24,515 nt of DNA. Source: Spirogloea muscicola. Its lineage: Eukaryota; Streptophyta; Zygnematophyceae; Spirogloeales; Spirogloeaceae. Numbering within the stretch: position 1 is the first letter of the stretch; every line of letters starts with the position of its first letter. A model generated the notes under the pieces. It had not been told where the DNA came from. It saw only the letters and a program-made list of their open reading frames with translations, and ran no database searches. Shown here piece after piece: positions 16,901 through 24,515 of the stretch. Where the stretch lies: the NCBI GenBank assembly GCA_009602725.1, contig WELB01000125.1, positions 261,899 to 286,413 of the forward strand. Direction: 5' to 3'. A program made the position numbers and the translations under genes.

Positions 16901-19900
16901 GTGGAGTTCTTTGGGCATCCTTGGGTTGGCATCAGCCTGGCCGTGTCGCTCCTCATCCTCGTCCATCTCTTGGGCTCGCGGCCAAAGGTGCGGCAGGGCA
17001 TCGAGTTTTACGGCTTCGACCTACCAGACTCAGTACAGGAGCTCTTCTGGTCCGTGATATTCGCGCTGGCCGGCGAGCGTCTCATCTGGCGCGTCAACAA
17101 GTTTGTCCGTACACGAATACTGCAACGTGAGATCCCCACTTTGTGCTTTCTCTTGCTTGACAAGGAATGCAAATAAACGTCTTTGTTGCTAGTGCTTTTT
17201 CTTTCTGCAAGGCTAGGGGTCTAGTGCTAGTAAGTATATTCGTAAGAGCTACTCCTTCAACCTCTTTGTTGACCTTCACAATCCAGGGGTAACAGCAATT
17301 CCAAGAGCATCAGAGCAATTAAGCCCATTGACAGTACTGAAGCTTTGGCTTCAGTACGTCTCTGCCAGATCACACGTTAGGACACAAATATGAATTCTGA
17401 CGGCCTTTGAAGCCATGTCTGCGCTGATTGCAGGCGGAGATCACGGGTTGAAAGCCAATGGCGAGGGCTGGCTGGTCACTGTGTCGCTGCTAGAGGGGCA
17501 GAGCCTGGCGGCCGCCGGCCTCACCGGCATCTCCGACCCCTACATCACGTTCACCTGCAACGGCAAATCGCGGACCAGCTCTGTCAAGCTCCAGACGCTC
17601 AATCCCACATGGAACGGTACATGCTCCTCACCTCACGCATGGCGACCTTTCATGGGCTCTCCCAAGCTATCTGAAGCTCCACAGCAGGGGATCTTCTACT
17701 TCTCGAATACACTTCATTACTGAGACATATAGAGGTTTTTCAGTGAGTACAGTGCTAAATCAAGCCAACTTACTTTGAAGCTCTGTAAAGTCTGCAGCCG
17801 AGTTGTTTTGCTGAAGGGTCGACTCTCATAGCTCTGGTTGTCGGCAGTGCGTGTGAAACGCCTGCTGGGTACGCTGGAGTCCCTTGTAGATGGAGTTCTT
17901 CAGGCTTGTTTTGCACCATGTTGAACTGCAGAGATCTTGGAATTTGACGCCATGGATGACGCGCCATCAACACTCTCGCTGGAGGTATTCGATTACGAGG
18001 GGCCGTTTGCACAGGCCGAGTCGCTGGGACGCGCCGAAGTCAATTTCCTCAAGCTGTCGGCGGAGGCCCTCGGCGACCTGTGGCTCCCGCTGGAGGGCCG
18101 GCGGGCCAAGGCCGCCGGCTCCAAGATCCACCTCAGGCTCTTCTTGACCAACACACGGGACGGCGAGTTGCTGCAGCCTCTGATGCAGAGGGTGGAGAAG
18201 GAAGTCGGCACCAAGGCAAGCATTACTGTCACTCTAAGCTGATGACTGTCACTCTAAGCTGATAAGGGCAGCAGTACAGAGACTTACTGTTTTTGTCACT
18301 AAGAGGCAGTACTCATCAGCCCACATGCTAAGTATTAGATTCTGCCCTGCAGGTTGTTGCCGAGGCTAGATCACTGTAGGAGTGGTGGACACATTGCAGT
18401 GAGGTCGCTCTAATTTCTGCCACTTAGTGGTCACTCTGCAGATTGTCAGGCGGTCGGCACAGAAGAATTTGTCATTCCAGCGGCTATTCTCCATTCCAGA
18501 GTCAGAGTTCCTGATCAATGACTATTCCTGCTCCGTCAAGAAGAAGCTCCCACTCCAGGTTGATTTCAAGCTGCTCTATGTAAATACTCCTGTCAGTAAT
18601 GCATTTCTATGTTTAGTATTATTGTTAGCGCTTCATGAGCTTTACTTGTTATCGTGCTCAAGCATGCTGGTTCGTGGTGGCAGGGCCGCCTCTTCATCTC
18701 CCCACGGCAGCTGGGTTTCTACTCCAATCTCTTTGGCCACAAGGTCAAGTTCGCAGTGATGTGGGAGGACATTGACGAGATCAAGGAGAATGCAATGTCC
18801 ATCAACTCCTTCAACCGCATGATCAATCCGTCCATCACGCTATACATCCGCAAGGGCAGGGGCGGAGATTGCCGGGTTGGTGCATATGGGACAGATGCTC
18901 AAGGCAGACTGAAGCTGCGGTTCATGTCCTTTGTTCGTCCGGGCCCCGCTTTCAGGTCTGATACTCACCATATGGCAAGGATGCTACTGGTTGCTCACTT
19001 CAAAGATAACATGCCATGGTGGCAGCCGCTAAACGGACTAACATGTTAAATTAGGGTTTTGTGATGTCAGGGGTTTTGTGATGTCAACGAATGGCTGTAC
19101 TTCAAGTGCTTCGTCTTTTATGTTCTCAGCTGACTCTGCTTCTTGCACTTCAACCATCCTAGGACCATCGTAGTTCTCTGGAAGAACAGAACACTACCGC
19201 TTGACCAGCAAATCCAGAAGGTAGCAGAAGCGGAGGTCCGGGAGGGAGAAGGCCACATTCAAGAGAGCCAGCAGAAGCAGGCTGATGATGAGGGCGCCTT
19301 CTTGGGTGTTGACCCAGCAGAGATGGTGGAAGCTGCACAGCTCGAAGTTCCAATCACAGTGAGCTACTTGACTTCACTTATGCCATTTATCATTTATGAC
19401 TTCATTGCGCTTGAGTTGCTGCTGGTACTTCCGGAACGTGGCCAAGGAATTGTGCTTCTGATGTGGTTCATAGGGTCGCAGTCCCGCAGACTTATGTGTA
19501 ATCAACACAGTTGTTGCACAACTTATCAATGTCCTGATCAAGCTGCATGTCGTTCATAAACACGTGCTCACAGGTAGCGCAGTTCCTGACCCTAATGGAC
19601 ACAAAGCAGCTGGACCAGAAGGTTGCGGAGCATATGGGTCACCTCAATTATTCAGCAACCGACTGGGAGCGCACCGGTGAGGAGCTCAAGATGCAGCGCG
19701 AGGTGAAGTACCAGTACTCGCGCAAGGTGTGCTCGTTCGGCACGGGGGTGACGATCATGCAGCAGAAGAGCCGCAACGCCGAGAAGACAAATGCAATGCT
19801 GGAGGAGCTCATCACCCTGCACGACGTCCCATTTGGCGACCACTTCCAGGTGATGACCGGCAACTGCTACCCCACCACCTACACTTTCATAGTACTGTTA

Positions 19901-20381
19901 CATGTAAGATCCGCTCTAGGATCTAGCTACCTCTGGACCTAAGCTACCTGCATCCGCTTCACAGCAACCTGCATCGAAGGTGTATGAACGACTTCCCTGG
20001 CACGGCACAATCTGCATCATCGACCCAACCTGTACCTAGCTCAATGTGTAGTTCAGCTTAATCTCTATATGGCAAGGATAAATTGAGATACTTCAGAGCT
20101 GCTCTTCTGATGTCATTGTCCTTAGAGACTGTACTGCCATGCAGGTCGAGACAAGGAAGGAGCTCCGGCAAAAGTCAGAGAAGCCGGCGCTCTCAGAGCT
20201 CCGAGTGCTAGTGGGAGTGTCATGGCACAAGAATACGCTGTTCCAGAAGAAGATTAGCGTCAATGTAATCGAGTACCACAAGCAGCACGTCAAGGACGTG
20301 GTAGACATTCTCGTCAAGGAGGTTCTCAGCCACACGCAGGGCTCTCTCACGCAATCTGATGTGAAGCTCAGTGGCAATTGA
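13964..20381 (+). CDS. C2-VASt-C2-GRAM-VASt membrane protein (17 exons; start not resolved)
   Basis: Exons: 13964-14093, 14524-14674, 14807-15027, 15123-15220, 15385-15484, 15613-15792, 15922-16092, 16207-16342, 16509-16633, 16808-17126, 17434-17616, 17932-18215, 18442-18558, 18684-18955, 19163-19358, 19574-19849, 20145-20381. All phases agree; 1,064 residues are covered. Domains: C2 (about 1-112; DPYVKLQVG, NPVWNEEFTFD, LWDEDYMSRDDFLGQ), Ser-rich linker, VASt/START-like (about 277-437; VPYGSTF, FLQSTMMKGMIEGG), hydrophobic segment near 475-492 (ISLAVSLLILVHLLG), second C2 (about 555-680; GISDPYITF, NPTWNEILEFDAMDD), GRAM (about 715-830; FLINDYSC, GRLFISPRQLGFYSNLFG), second VASt (about 895-1020; VCSFGTGVTIMQQKS, HDVPFGDHF). 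This is the plant C2-and-GRAM-domain architecture. Known: VASt domains bind sterols or lipids, and C2 and GRAM bind membranes. Inferred role: lipid transfer or tethering at ER contacts. Exon 4 and the 5' end are least certain. Confidence 0.85.
17334..17357 (+). other. Intronic hairpin, 10-bp perfect stem
   Basis: GTACTGAAGC, a TTTG loop, then GCTTCAGTAC, inside the 17127-17433 intron of the C2/GRAM gene. The perfect stem and four-base loop would fold strongly in the pre-mRNA. No function is evident. Confidence 0.9.
18216..18441 (+). other. GC-AG intron in the C2/GRAM gene
   Basis: The exon ends ...GGCACCAAG at 18215 and the next bases are GCAAGC, not GT. The acceptor CTCTGCAG ends at 18441. 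Joining there gives EKEVGTK-IVRRSAQKNLSF, which follows the plant family sequence without gap; no GT nearby keeps the frame. AG/GCAAG is the known consensus of the rare GC-AG class. The intron also carries an exact 20-bp tandem duplication at 18225-18263. Confidence 0.75.
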
Positions 20382-20398
20382 TGAATTTATTCTCCATG

Positions 20399-20476
20399 GA
20401 GGCCAAATGATGGGCCTCTTTAGGGGCTGCTGACAGGGACAGCCCCTTAGCCTCGCACACCGGCAGCATTTGCCGG
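20399..20476 (+). other. Three consecutive hairpins just after the C2/GRAM stop codon
   Basis: GAGGCC/GGCCTC (20399-20418), AGGGGCTG/CAGCCCCT (20422-20447) and CCGGCA/TGCCGG (20460-20476) lie in series in the presumed 3' UTR, starting 18 bases after the stop. The middle one resembles the retroelement GGGCTG/CAGCCC stem. They could be a 3' UTR structural element. A TGTAA motif, the usual green-algal polyadenylation signal, occurs at 20690-20694. Confidence 0.7.
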
Positions 20477-20481
20477 CAGGG

Positions 20482-21290
20482 ATGCTTTGATGCTTCAACC
20501 CAAAGCCCTCACCTCAAACCCGAGTAGTGAGAATGGTAGGCTAGCTTACTTAGCAACGCATTCGTGCACCGCGCTTGGAGTTGCACAACGCGCCTACTTT
20601 ATATGTATAATTATTGTGCCCCTCCATATATTTCTTGCAATTTGTGCTTCCGCCTATCTTTGTTGTCATTTGGTGGAGCTTCCACAGCTTGTAAACTCTG
20701 CATGCCACACCTCTGGTGCAGCTTGGGGCACATCCAGCTGGCCACCGCAGCCTTACAGCTGCCGGGATGGTTCTTTTAGCTACTGCTTTGTGTATTGGTT
20801 AAATTCAGCAGAGTCAAGGCTTGGCCATTTGGCCTTCGTTTGTTTCAAATACACGAAATTCTCCTTCAAGCAGATAGGGCCATCTCCACGTTCTGACAGC
20901 TTTCCGAAGGTACGCTACTAGTGACGGTTTTGCTCTGATTGGCATGAGAATGGGATAACCACCAAGCAGCGTTGCCTCACACACTGGTGCACCACTTCCA
21001 GGTTCTTACAGCGGAATGAACGCTTCATGGAAGCGTTCATTGTGACTTCAATGTAGCATGCCAGCCATTGTGATAGAGTTTAAGGCACGCCCAGGCACCC
21101 ATTCCTTTGCTACTTTCCCAGCCACTACCTTAAATGTTCGGCCTTGTACATTTCTTTGGGCTGGCCTCTCACAGCTACTGCAGTTAAATTGGAATCGTTG
21201 TTACTTTCTTCTAAAGCCGTAATGTCAGTAATAGTAGGCGCAAATTGTCTTCGCACCCAGCTCCACCCTGCTCGAGCTGCAGCTTCGCAG
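20482..21290. other. Intergenic region with one strong hairpin and one tail repeat
   Basis: No coding region is supported. There is a 12-bp perfect inverted repeat with a 3-base spacer at 21015-21041 (AATGAACGCTTC, ATG, GAAGCGTTCATT). A plus-strand copy of the retroelement hairpin tail is at about 21136-21180 (TTGTACATTTCTTTGGGCTG, then GCCTCTCACAGC). The rest shows nothing I recognise. Confidence 0.6.
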
Positions 21291-21291
21291 C

Positions 21292-21393
21292 TCGCCGCCG
21301 CCGCCGCCGACGCCGCCGCCGCCGTCGCCGCCGGCGGGGCTGCCGGCAGTCACGGNCGGCGACGGCGGCTGCGGCAGCGGCGGCGGCGGCGGC
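21292..21393 (+). repeat. Imperfect GCC/CGG repeats with an N, presumed 5' UTR of cornichon gene
   Basis: Runs of GCCGCC broken by GAC and GTC, an ambiguous base at 21356, then CGG-type repeats up to the ATG at 21394. It probably lies in the promoter or 5' leader; its exact length is doubtful because of the N. Confidence 0.6.
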
Positions 21394-22684
21394 ATGACGC
21401 CGGCGTTCGCGCTGTGGCTGGCGTCCTTCCTCGCCGTCGCCGCGCTCCTCGGCATCGTCATGTACATGGTGCGCGGCCGCACAGCGGCGCTCAACTCTGT
21501 AGTTTAGGGTTCCGGTTTAGGGTTTTAGGCCTAAAGCCCTGAAGCCCTGCTGCCTGGCTAGCCGCCGCTGCCCTCCCAAACTTGGCGGCCTAATTGAAGC
21601 CGCCTGAGGTCAATAAGCCAATTGAGCTGAAGTAACAATTACAAGCACAGGGGCGCTTCAAAGTACGTCGAAGTCGGCGAGTAAATGGGGGCTGATGCGT
21701 GTCTCAATGTTCTTAATTGACACTTTGACCCACTAAGTCTTATTCGTTAGTACTCAAGATGTGACTTCGACCCTTTCATCTGACGTAACGGCGGTGGCGG
21801 CTACGTGGGCGCAGCTCATCTGCCTGTCGGACCTGGAGAACGACTTCATAAACCCGCACGACTCGGCCTCGCGCATCAACCTCCTCGTCGCGCCCGAGGC
21901 GGCGCTCCATGCCGGCCTCTCCGTGCTGCACCTCGTGACGGGCCGCTGGATCTTCGCGCTCCTCAACGCGCCGCTCGTCGCGTACCACGCCCGCCTGTGA
22001 GGAAGCCCCTGCCTCTCTGCGCACTTAGCGCCAGCCGCCTGTGCAGCGCTGGCTCATTTGGCACTGTAAGAACGGCCTCACTTTGAGTCACTGCAAGGCA
22101 GCCATGGCGTTCTTAGCATACCCATTGCAGATGGGCTGTGCCTTGGTCGACCCTGAAGCCGCTCGCCGTGCCCGGCCGCCGAGTATGCCTCGGCCAGGGC
22201 CTGACGGAAGGTCTTCTGGCATTGGCGGTGGTAGGTGGCAGCGGCGAGAGCACCTCGTGGACGTGACGGAGATCTTCGTGCAGCTGCCAGCGGCGAAGAA
22301 GATGCGCTTGCTCAAGCTCTTCTTCTACCTCCTCCTCTTTGTCATCTCCATCTACAAGTGCGTTGCCACCATCACAGACGGCATTGGCTGCCGCTTGCAA
22401 TTGTATTTGCTTTCACCAGCAAGAACGACAGCTCTGCTGAACGCTACACAACAATATAACCCTGACAGCTACAAACGTATATCTTTCGCTTCACCTCAAA
22501 GTGGCAGAGATTGCGCAGGAGCCTGACTTGCCGCGCTCCAGGTACTTGTTGAGTAGCCTGTTTCTTGCCTGTGCTGAACAATGGCCGCTCTCATTCGTGT
22601 GGCGGCAGGCTGGTCGAGTCCACTGTCTACATGCTGATGGAGGGCGACGGCGTTGAGCATGCGCACCACCGTGCCACACATTGA
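21394..22684 (+). CDS. CNIH: Cornichon family ER cargo receptor (4 exons)
   Basis: Exons 21394-21468, 21815-21996, 22235-22357 and 22609-22684 join in phase to 151 aa, the usual family size. The first exon is a hydrophobic segment (FALWLASFLAVAALLGIVMY). The hallmark LICLSDLENDFINPHDSASR follows, then INLLVAPEAALHAGLSVLHL and TGRWIFALLNAPLVAYHARL, then WQRREHLVDVTEIFVQL, a third hydrophobic segment (LFFYLLLFVISIY), and a short tail KLVESTVYMLMEGDGVEHAH. Known: cornichon proteins (Erv14/CNIH) sit in the ER membrane and load membrane cargo into COPII vesicles. Donors are GTGCGC, GTGAGG and GTGCGT; acceptors are GCGCAG, GGTAG and CGGCAG. The ATG sits after GC-rich repeats, and this is the only in-frame ATG giving a full first helix. 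Intron 1 has TTTAGGG motifs. The C-terminal exon is the least certain. Confidence 0.88.
21503..21529 (+). promoter_or_regulatory. Telomere-like TTTAGGG motifs in cornichon intron 1
   Basis: TTTAGGG occurs at 21503-21509 and 21516-21522, followed directly by TTTTAGG, about 35 bp after exon 1. In plants, telo-boxes (AAACCCTAA) near transcription starts act as regulatory sites. This could be such a box or a short interstitial telomere remnant. Both readings are inference. Confidence 0.4.
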
Positions 22685-23589
22685 TTTCAGCTTCTCTGCT
22701 GGTTTATGAGCACCATACAAGAACCCACTTGCCTTCTGGCAATGTAGGCGCAAGCTGATTACGCGATTCTGGCTGCTGGCGAGCCTCGTGTTGATCATCC
22801 ATGAAGCCGCCAATGAAGTGACTAAGTGCTCCTAAAGTGACAAGTGCTCCTCTGCGTTGGGCGACTAAGTGGCCTCTGCGATGTGCGAAGGCAAAGGAAT
22901 TTTTACACGGCTGATCAATTAGGAGGACTTCTTTAGCACTCAGTCCCAGCTATTGCTGGACATTCCGAGCACACTTAAGAATCGTCAAATTGTGGGAGCA
23001 GATTGATGACGTCGTTGACGATCTGGCCTGCCTCATGAGTGCCCCAACACCAGCAGGCAGTCCGACAACGTTGGTGATAGGGCTGCTAGTGTCACACGAG
23101 GGCGAGGCCTAGTCTGAGCTATAGGCAGACTGCCTTCAGGAGGTAATCAAGGAATGCAAAGCAAGCATTGCATACCCATCACGCACCCCAGCTTGCAATT
23201 GCCTTATTGCGCCAGCAAGCGCTTTATTCTTGGTCCGAGAGAGAGGACTGCCGCCGGAAGTGGCCGAAACAGTCCAGAGAAGGCGAACAAGAGGTGCGGT
23301 CGAGCCTGATTGAGGGAGGTGCTCGATGGCCGGTCCTCGAAGTCAGCAAGTCCGGCCTTTGGCAGGTTGCTCTGGGGGAAAGAAGAACGTGGCTTACAGA
23401 TGCTTCTAAGCAACGGATTGCCGTGTCTCGCCTTTCCCACTGCTACCGCCTTCTGGTGAGATCCACTCTTATAAAATGTGGGTCGTGGACTGTTGGGCTC
23501 CTACTTGTACTTGAGGCTCCCATCTACATCTGTTCTCACCGGTGTTTGTGTAACACATGGAAGTGTCGGCCTCACGACAACTTTCCAGG
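22685..23589. other. No supported gene downstream of cornichon
   Basis: A 146-codon frame (23168-23608) is present but overlaps an opposing frame, shows no domain and starts with low-complexity residues, so I do not call it. An AG-preceded stretch at 22752-22835 encodes RKLITRFWLLASLVLIIHEA and ends in a TAA. It could be an alternative last exon of the cornichon gene, but I find no matching donor with good phase. Confidence 0.45.
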
Positions 23590-23930
23590 ACCTATGTCCT
23601 GCACTTAGCGCGCTAATAATGCTCTGCTGCTGCTCTCGCAGCGCCCGCAGGGCGGGCGGGACTGTCCCTGCTGACAGTCTCTCCAACATCTGGCAGCTAA
23701 CTAGATATTACTTAGTGTTACTTAGTGTTGGGACAGCCCGATGTTGCTCTGCTTTCTTCTGCTGCTTTCTTTTCCTCTGGCTTGCGCAGCGGGGTTGCTC
23801 TTCCTCCCCTCAGCTCATCTGACTTCCTACTGCTGACACGAGCGTTCTAAGAGCGCCCTGTCTGCCTAGCCTGTGGCTCCGTCATGAACACCTGTATGCA
23901 TCTGGCTGGCTTTTCACAGCCGATTTTTGC
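23590..23930 (+). mobile_element. Diverged retroelement tails R13 and R12
   Basis: Near 23600-23730: AGCGCGCTAATAATGCTCTG and GGCAGCTAACTAGATATTAC resemble 11505-11575 (AGCGCTAACAATTCTCTGCTG and GACAAGATATTACTGAG). Near 23808-23925: the R11-type sequence, ending with the hairpin CTGGCTTTTCACAGCC at 23906-23921. A 10-bp exact tandem duplication (TTACTTAGTG) is at 23708-23727. No coding region. Confidence 0.55.
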
Positions 23931-24440
23931 ATATGAGCAGCCGCTTTCTTCTTTTTTTCTTCTGCTGGGCCCTGCTACTGACGCTGGTGCTGCCCAGTAC
24001 AATGTATATACATATTGTATGAAGATATGAAGTTTGTATATGTAACATATATACACAAATTGGCCCCTTATAAGCCATCGCCCTCTACTGAAAGAGTCCT
24101 CTCTTTGGGCCGTTCAGGGTCGTCTAAGCGGTGCCGCACGGCAGCTCGCCAAGTGGCTGCGTTGACGCCGTCGATCGCACGCTCGGGAGCCCCCAGCTCC
24201 CGGCTGCCGTTAGGATGTTGACGGGAGCCGTCAGAGCCGCCGTGACTCGTACCCCCGTCCCGTGGACCCTGTCGCAGCTCAACTGCCCCCGCGCGCCGCC
24301 ATGGCCGCCGGGACTCGCGGCGGACATTGCGCCGAGGCGCGCGGGCTCTGAGCGCGGCGGCGGCGGGCTCATGAGCTGAGAGCGCTGCCTGGGCCGGAGG
24401 GCTTTCTGGGCTGCCCAGCTCGTCAGCCGTCTCGACGGCC
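23931..24440. other. Probable upstream region of the last gene; AT island at 24000-24056
   Basis: An AT-rich block with alternating TATATA/CATATA (24001-24056) stands out from GC-rich surroundings; it holds short inverted repeats such as GTATATG...CATATAC. A diverged hairpin-tail end (GCCCTCTACTGAAAGAGTC) follows at 24080-24098. From about 24120 the sequence becomes very GC-rich, as at the 5' ends of the other genes here. Confidence 0.4.
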
Positions 24441-24515
24441 ATGGCCGCTGCGGCGGCTCTGCTGCGGCAGCCCTGCGCCGCCGCCGCCGTCGCCGCCGCC
24501 GCAATGGCGGCGGCG
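24441..24515 (+). CDS. Probable 5' end of a gene, Ala-rich N-terminus (cut by window end)
   Basis: ATG at 24441 in a good eukaryotic start context (GACGGCCATGGCC). The 25 codons to the window end are open: MAAAAALLRQPCAAAAVAAA and on. A start rich in Ala with Arg and Leu and without acidic residues resembles an organelle transit peptide. The same GC-rich first-exon style is seen in the other genes of the window. The product is unknown, and chance GCC-repeat composition could also give this frame. Confidence 0.35.
   Translation, partial: MAAAAALLRQPCAAAAVAAAAMAAA

Noticed and set aside
23168-23608. 146-codon plus-strand frame
   Set aside because: No recognisable domain, an opposing frame of 78 codons overlaps it, and there are no splice or start-context signals. 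Left as unassigned.
24001-24056. AT-rich block as replication origin or core promoter
   Set aside because: The block is real, but nothing beyond composition supports a specific role; it is 400 bp from the presumed start codon.
1-24515. Operon-like or defence-type gene cluster
   Set aside because: The genes have many spliceosomal introns and eukaryotic domain families; there are no ribosome binding sites or bacterial gene spacing.

Overview
The window looks like nuclear DNA of a green alga (Chlorophyta; a trebouxiophyte-like genome is my guess). The evidence is many short GT-AG introns, a C2-VASt-C2-GRAM-VASt protein of the plant and green-algal type, a plant-type cornichon, and TTTAGGG motifs. 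Exons at the 5' ends of genes are very GC-rich, and the DNA between genes is full of retroelement debris. No rRNA, tRNA, CRISPR array or bacterial-type operon is visible.

Layout. (1) Bases 1-3270 and 8418-11850 are two diverged copies of one segmental duplication. Each carries a two-exon leucine-rich-repeat (LRR) gene, its 3' flank and a retroelement fragment. The first LRR copy is a pseudogene with frameshifts and a 20-bp internal duplication; the second is open. (2) Bases 3270-8290 and 11840-13480 are filled with many short 5'-truncated copies, in both orientations, of the end of a non-LTR-type retrotransposon ORF and its 3' tail. The longest (6455-7740, minus) keeps the post-RT C-terminal region, including a CxCG...H cluster and the recurrent peptides KYADHP, MRLxVSLQRS and DLRLLSRGY. 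(3) Bases 13964-20381 (+) hold a 17-exon gene for a membrane-anchored C2/GRAM/VASt protein, a putative lipid or sterol transfer protein at membrane contacts. One intron is GC-AG. The N-terminal start is not resolved, next to an N plus poly-A tract. (4) Bases 21394-22684 (+) hold a four-exon cornichon gene, an ER cargo-receptor family. (5) Bases 22685-24440 hold more repeat debris. (6) At 24441 a probable new gene with an Ala-rich start runs off the window.

The most interesting signal is the retroelement 3' tail. A short stem-loop (GGGCTG...CAGCCC or GGGCTGG...CCAGCCC), followed by a conserved tail of about 35 nt, occurs some 20 times. One 62-bp copy sits inside a retroelement ORF between perfect 11-bp direct repeats, so the tail alone is a mobilised unit. 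The variant stems keep their pairing, which suggests an RNA structure recognised by the element's own reverse transcriptase. The RT domain itself is not in this window.

The two well-supported genes both belong to membrane and secretory cell biology, but nothing in the sequence shows that they work together. All exon borders are my own reading, based on splice consensus, reading phase and family resemblance.
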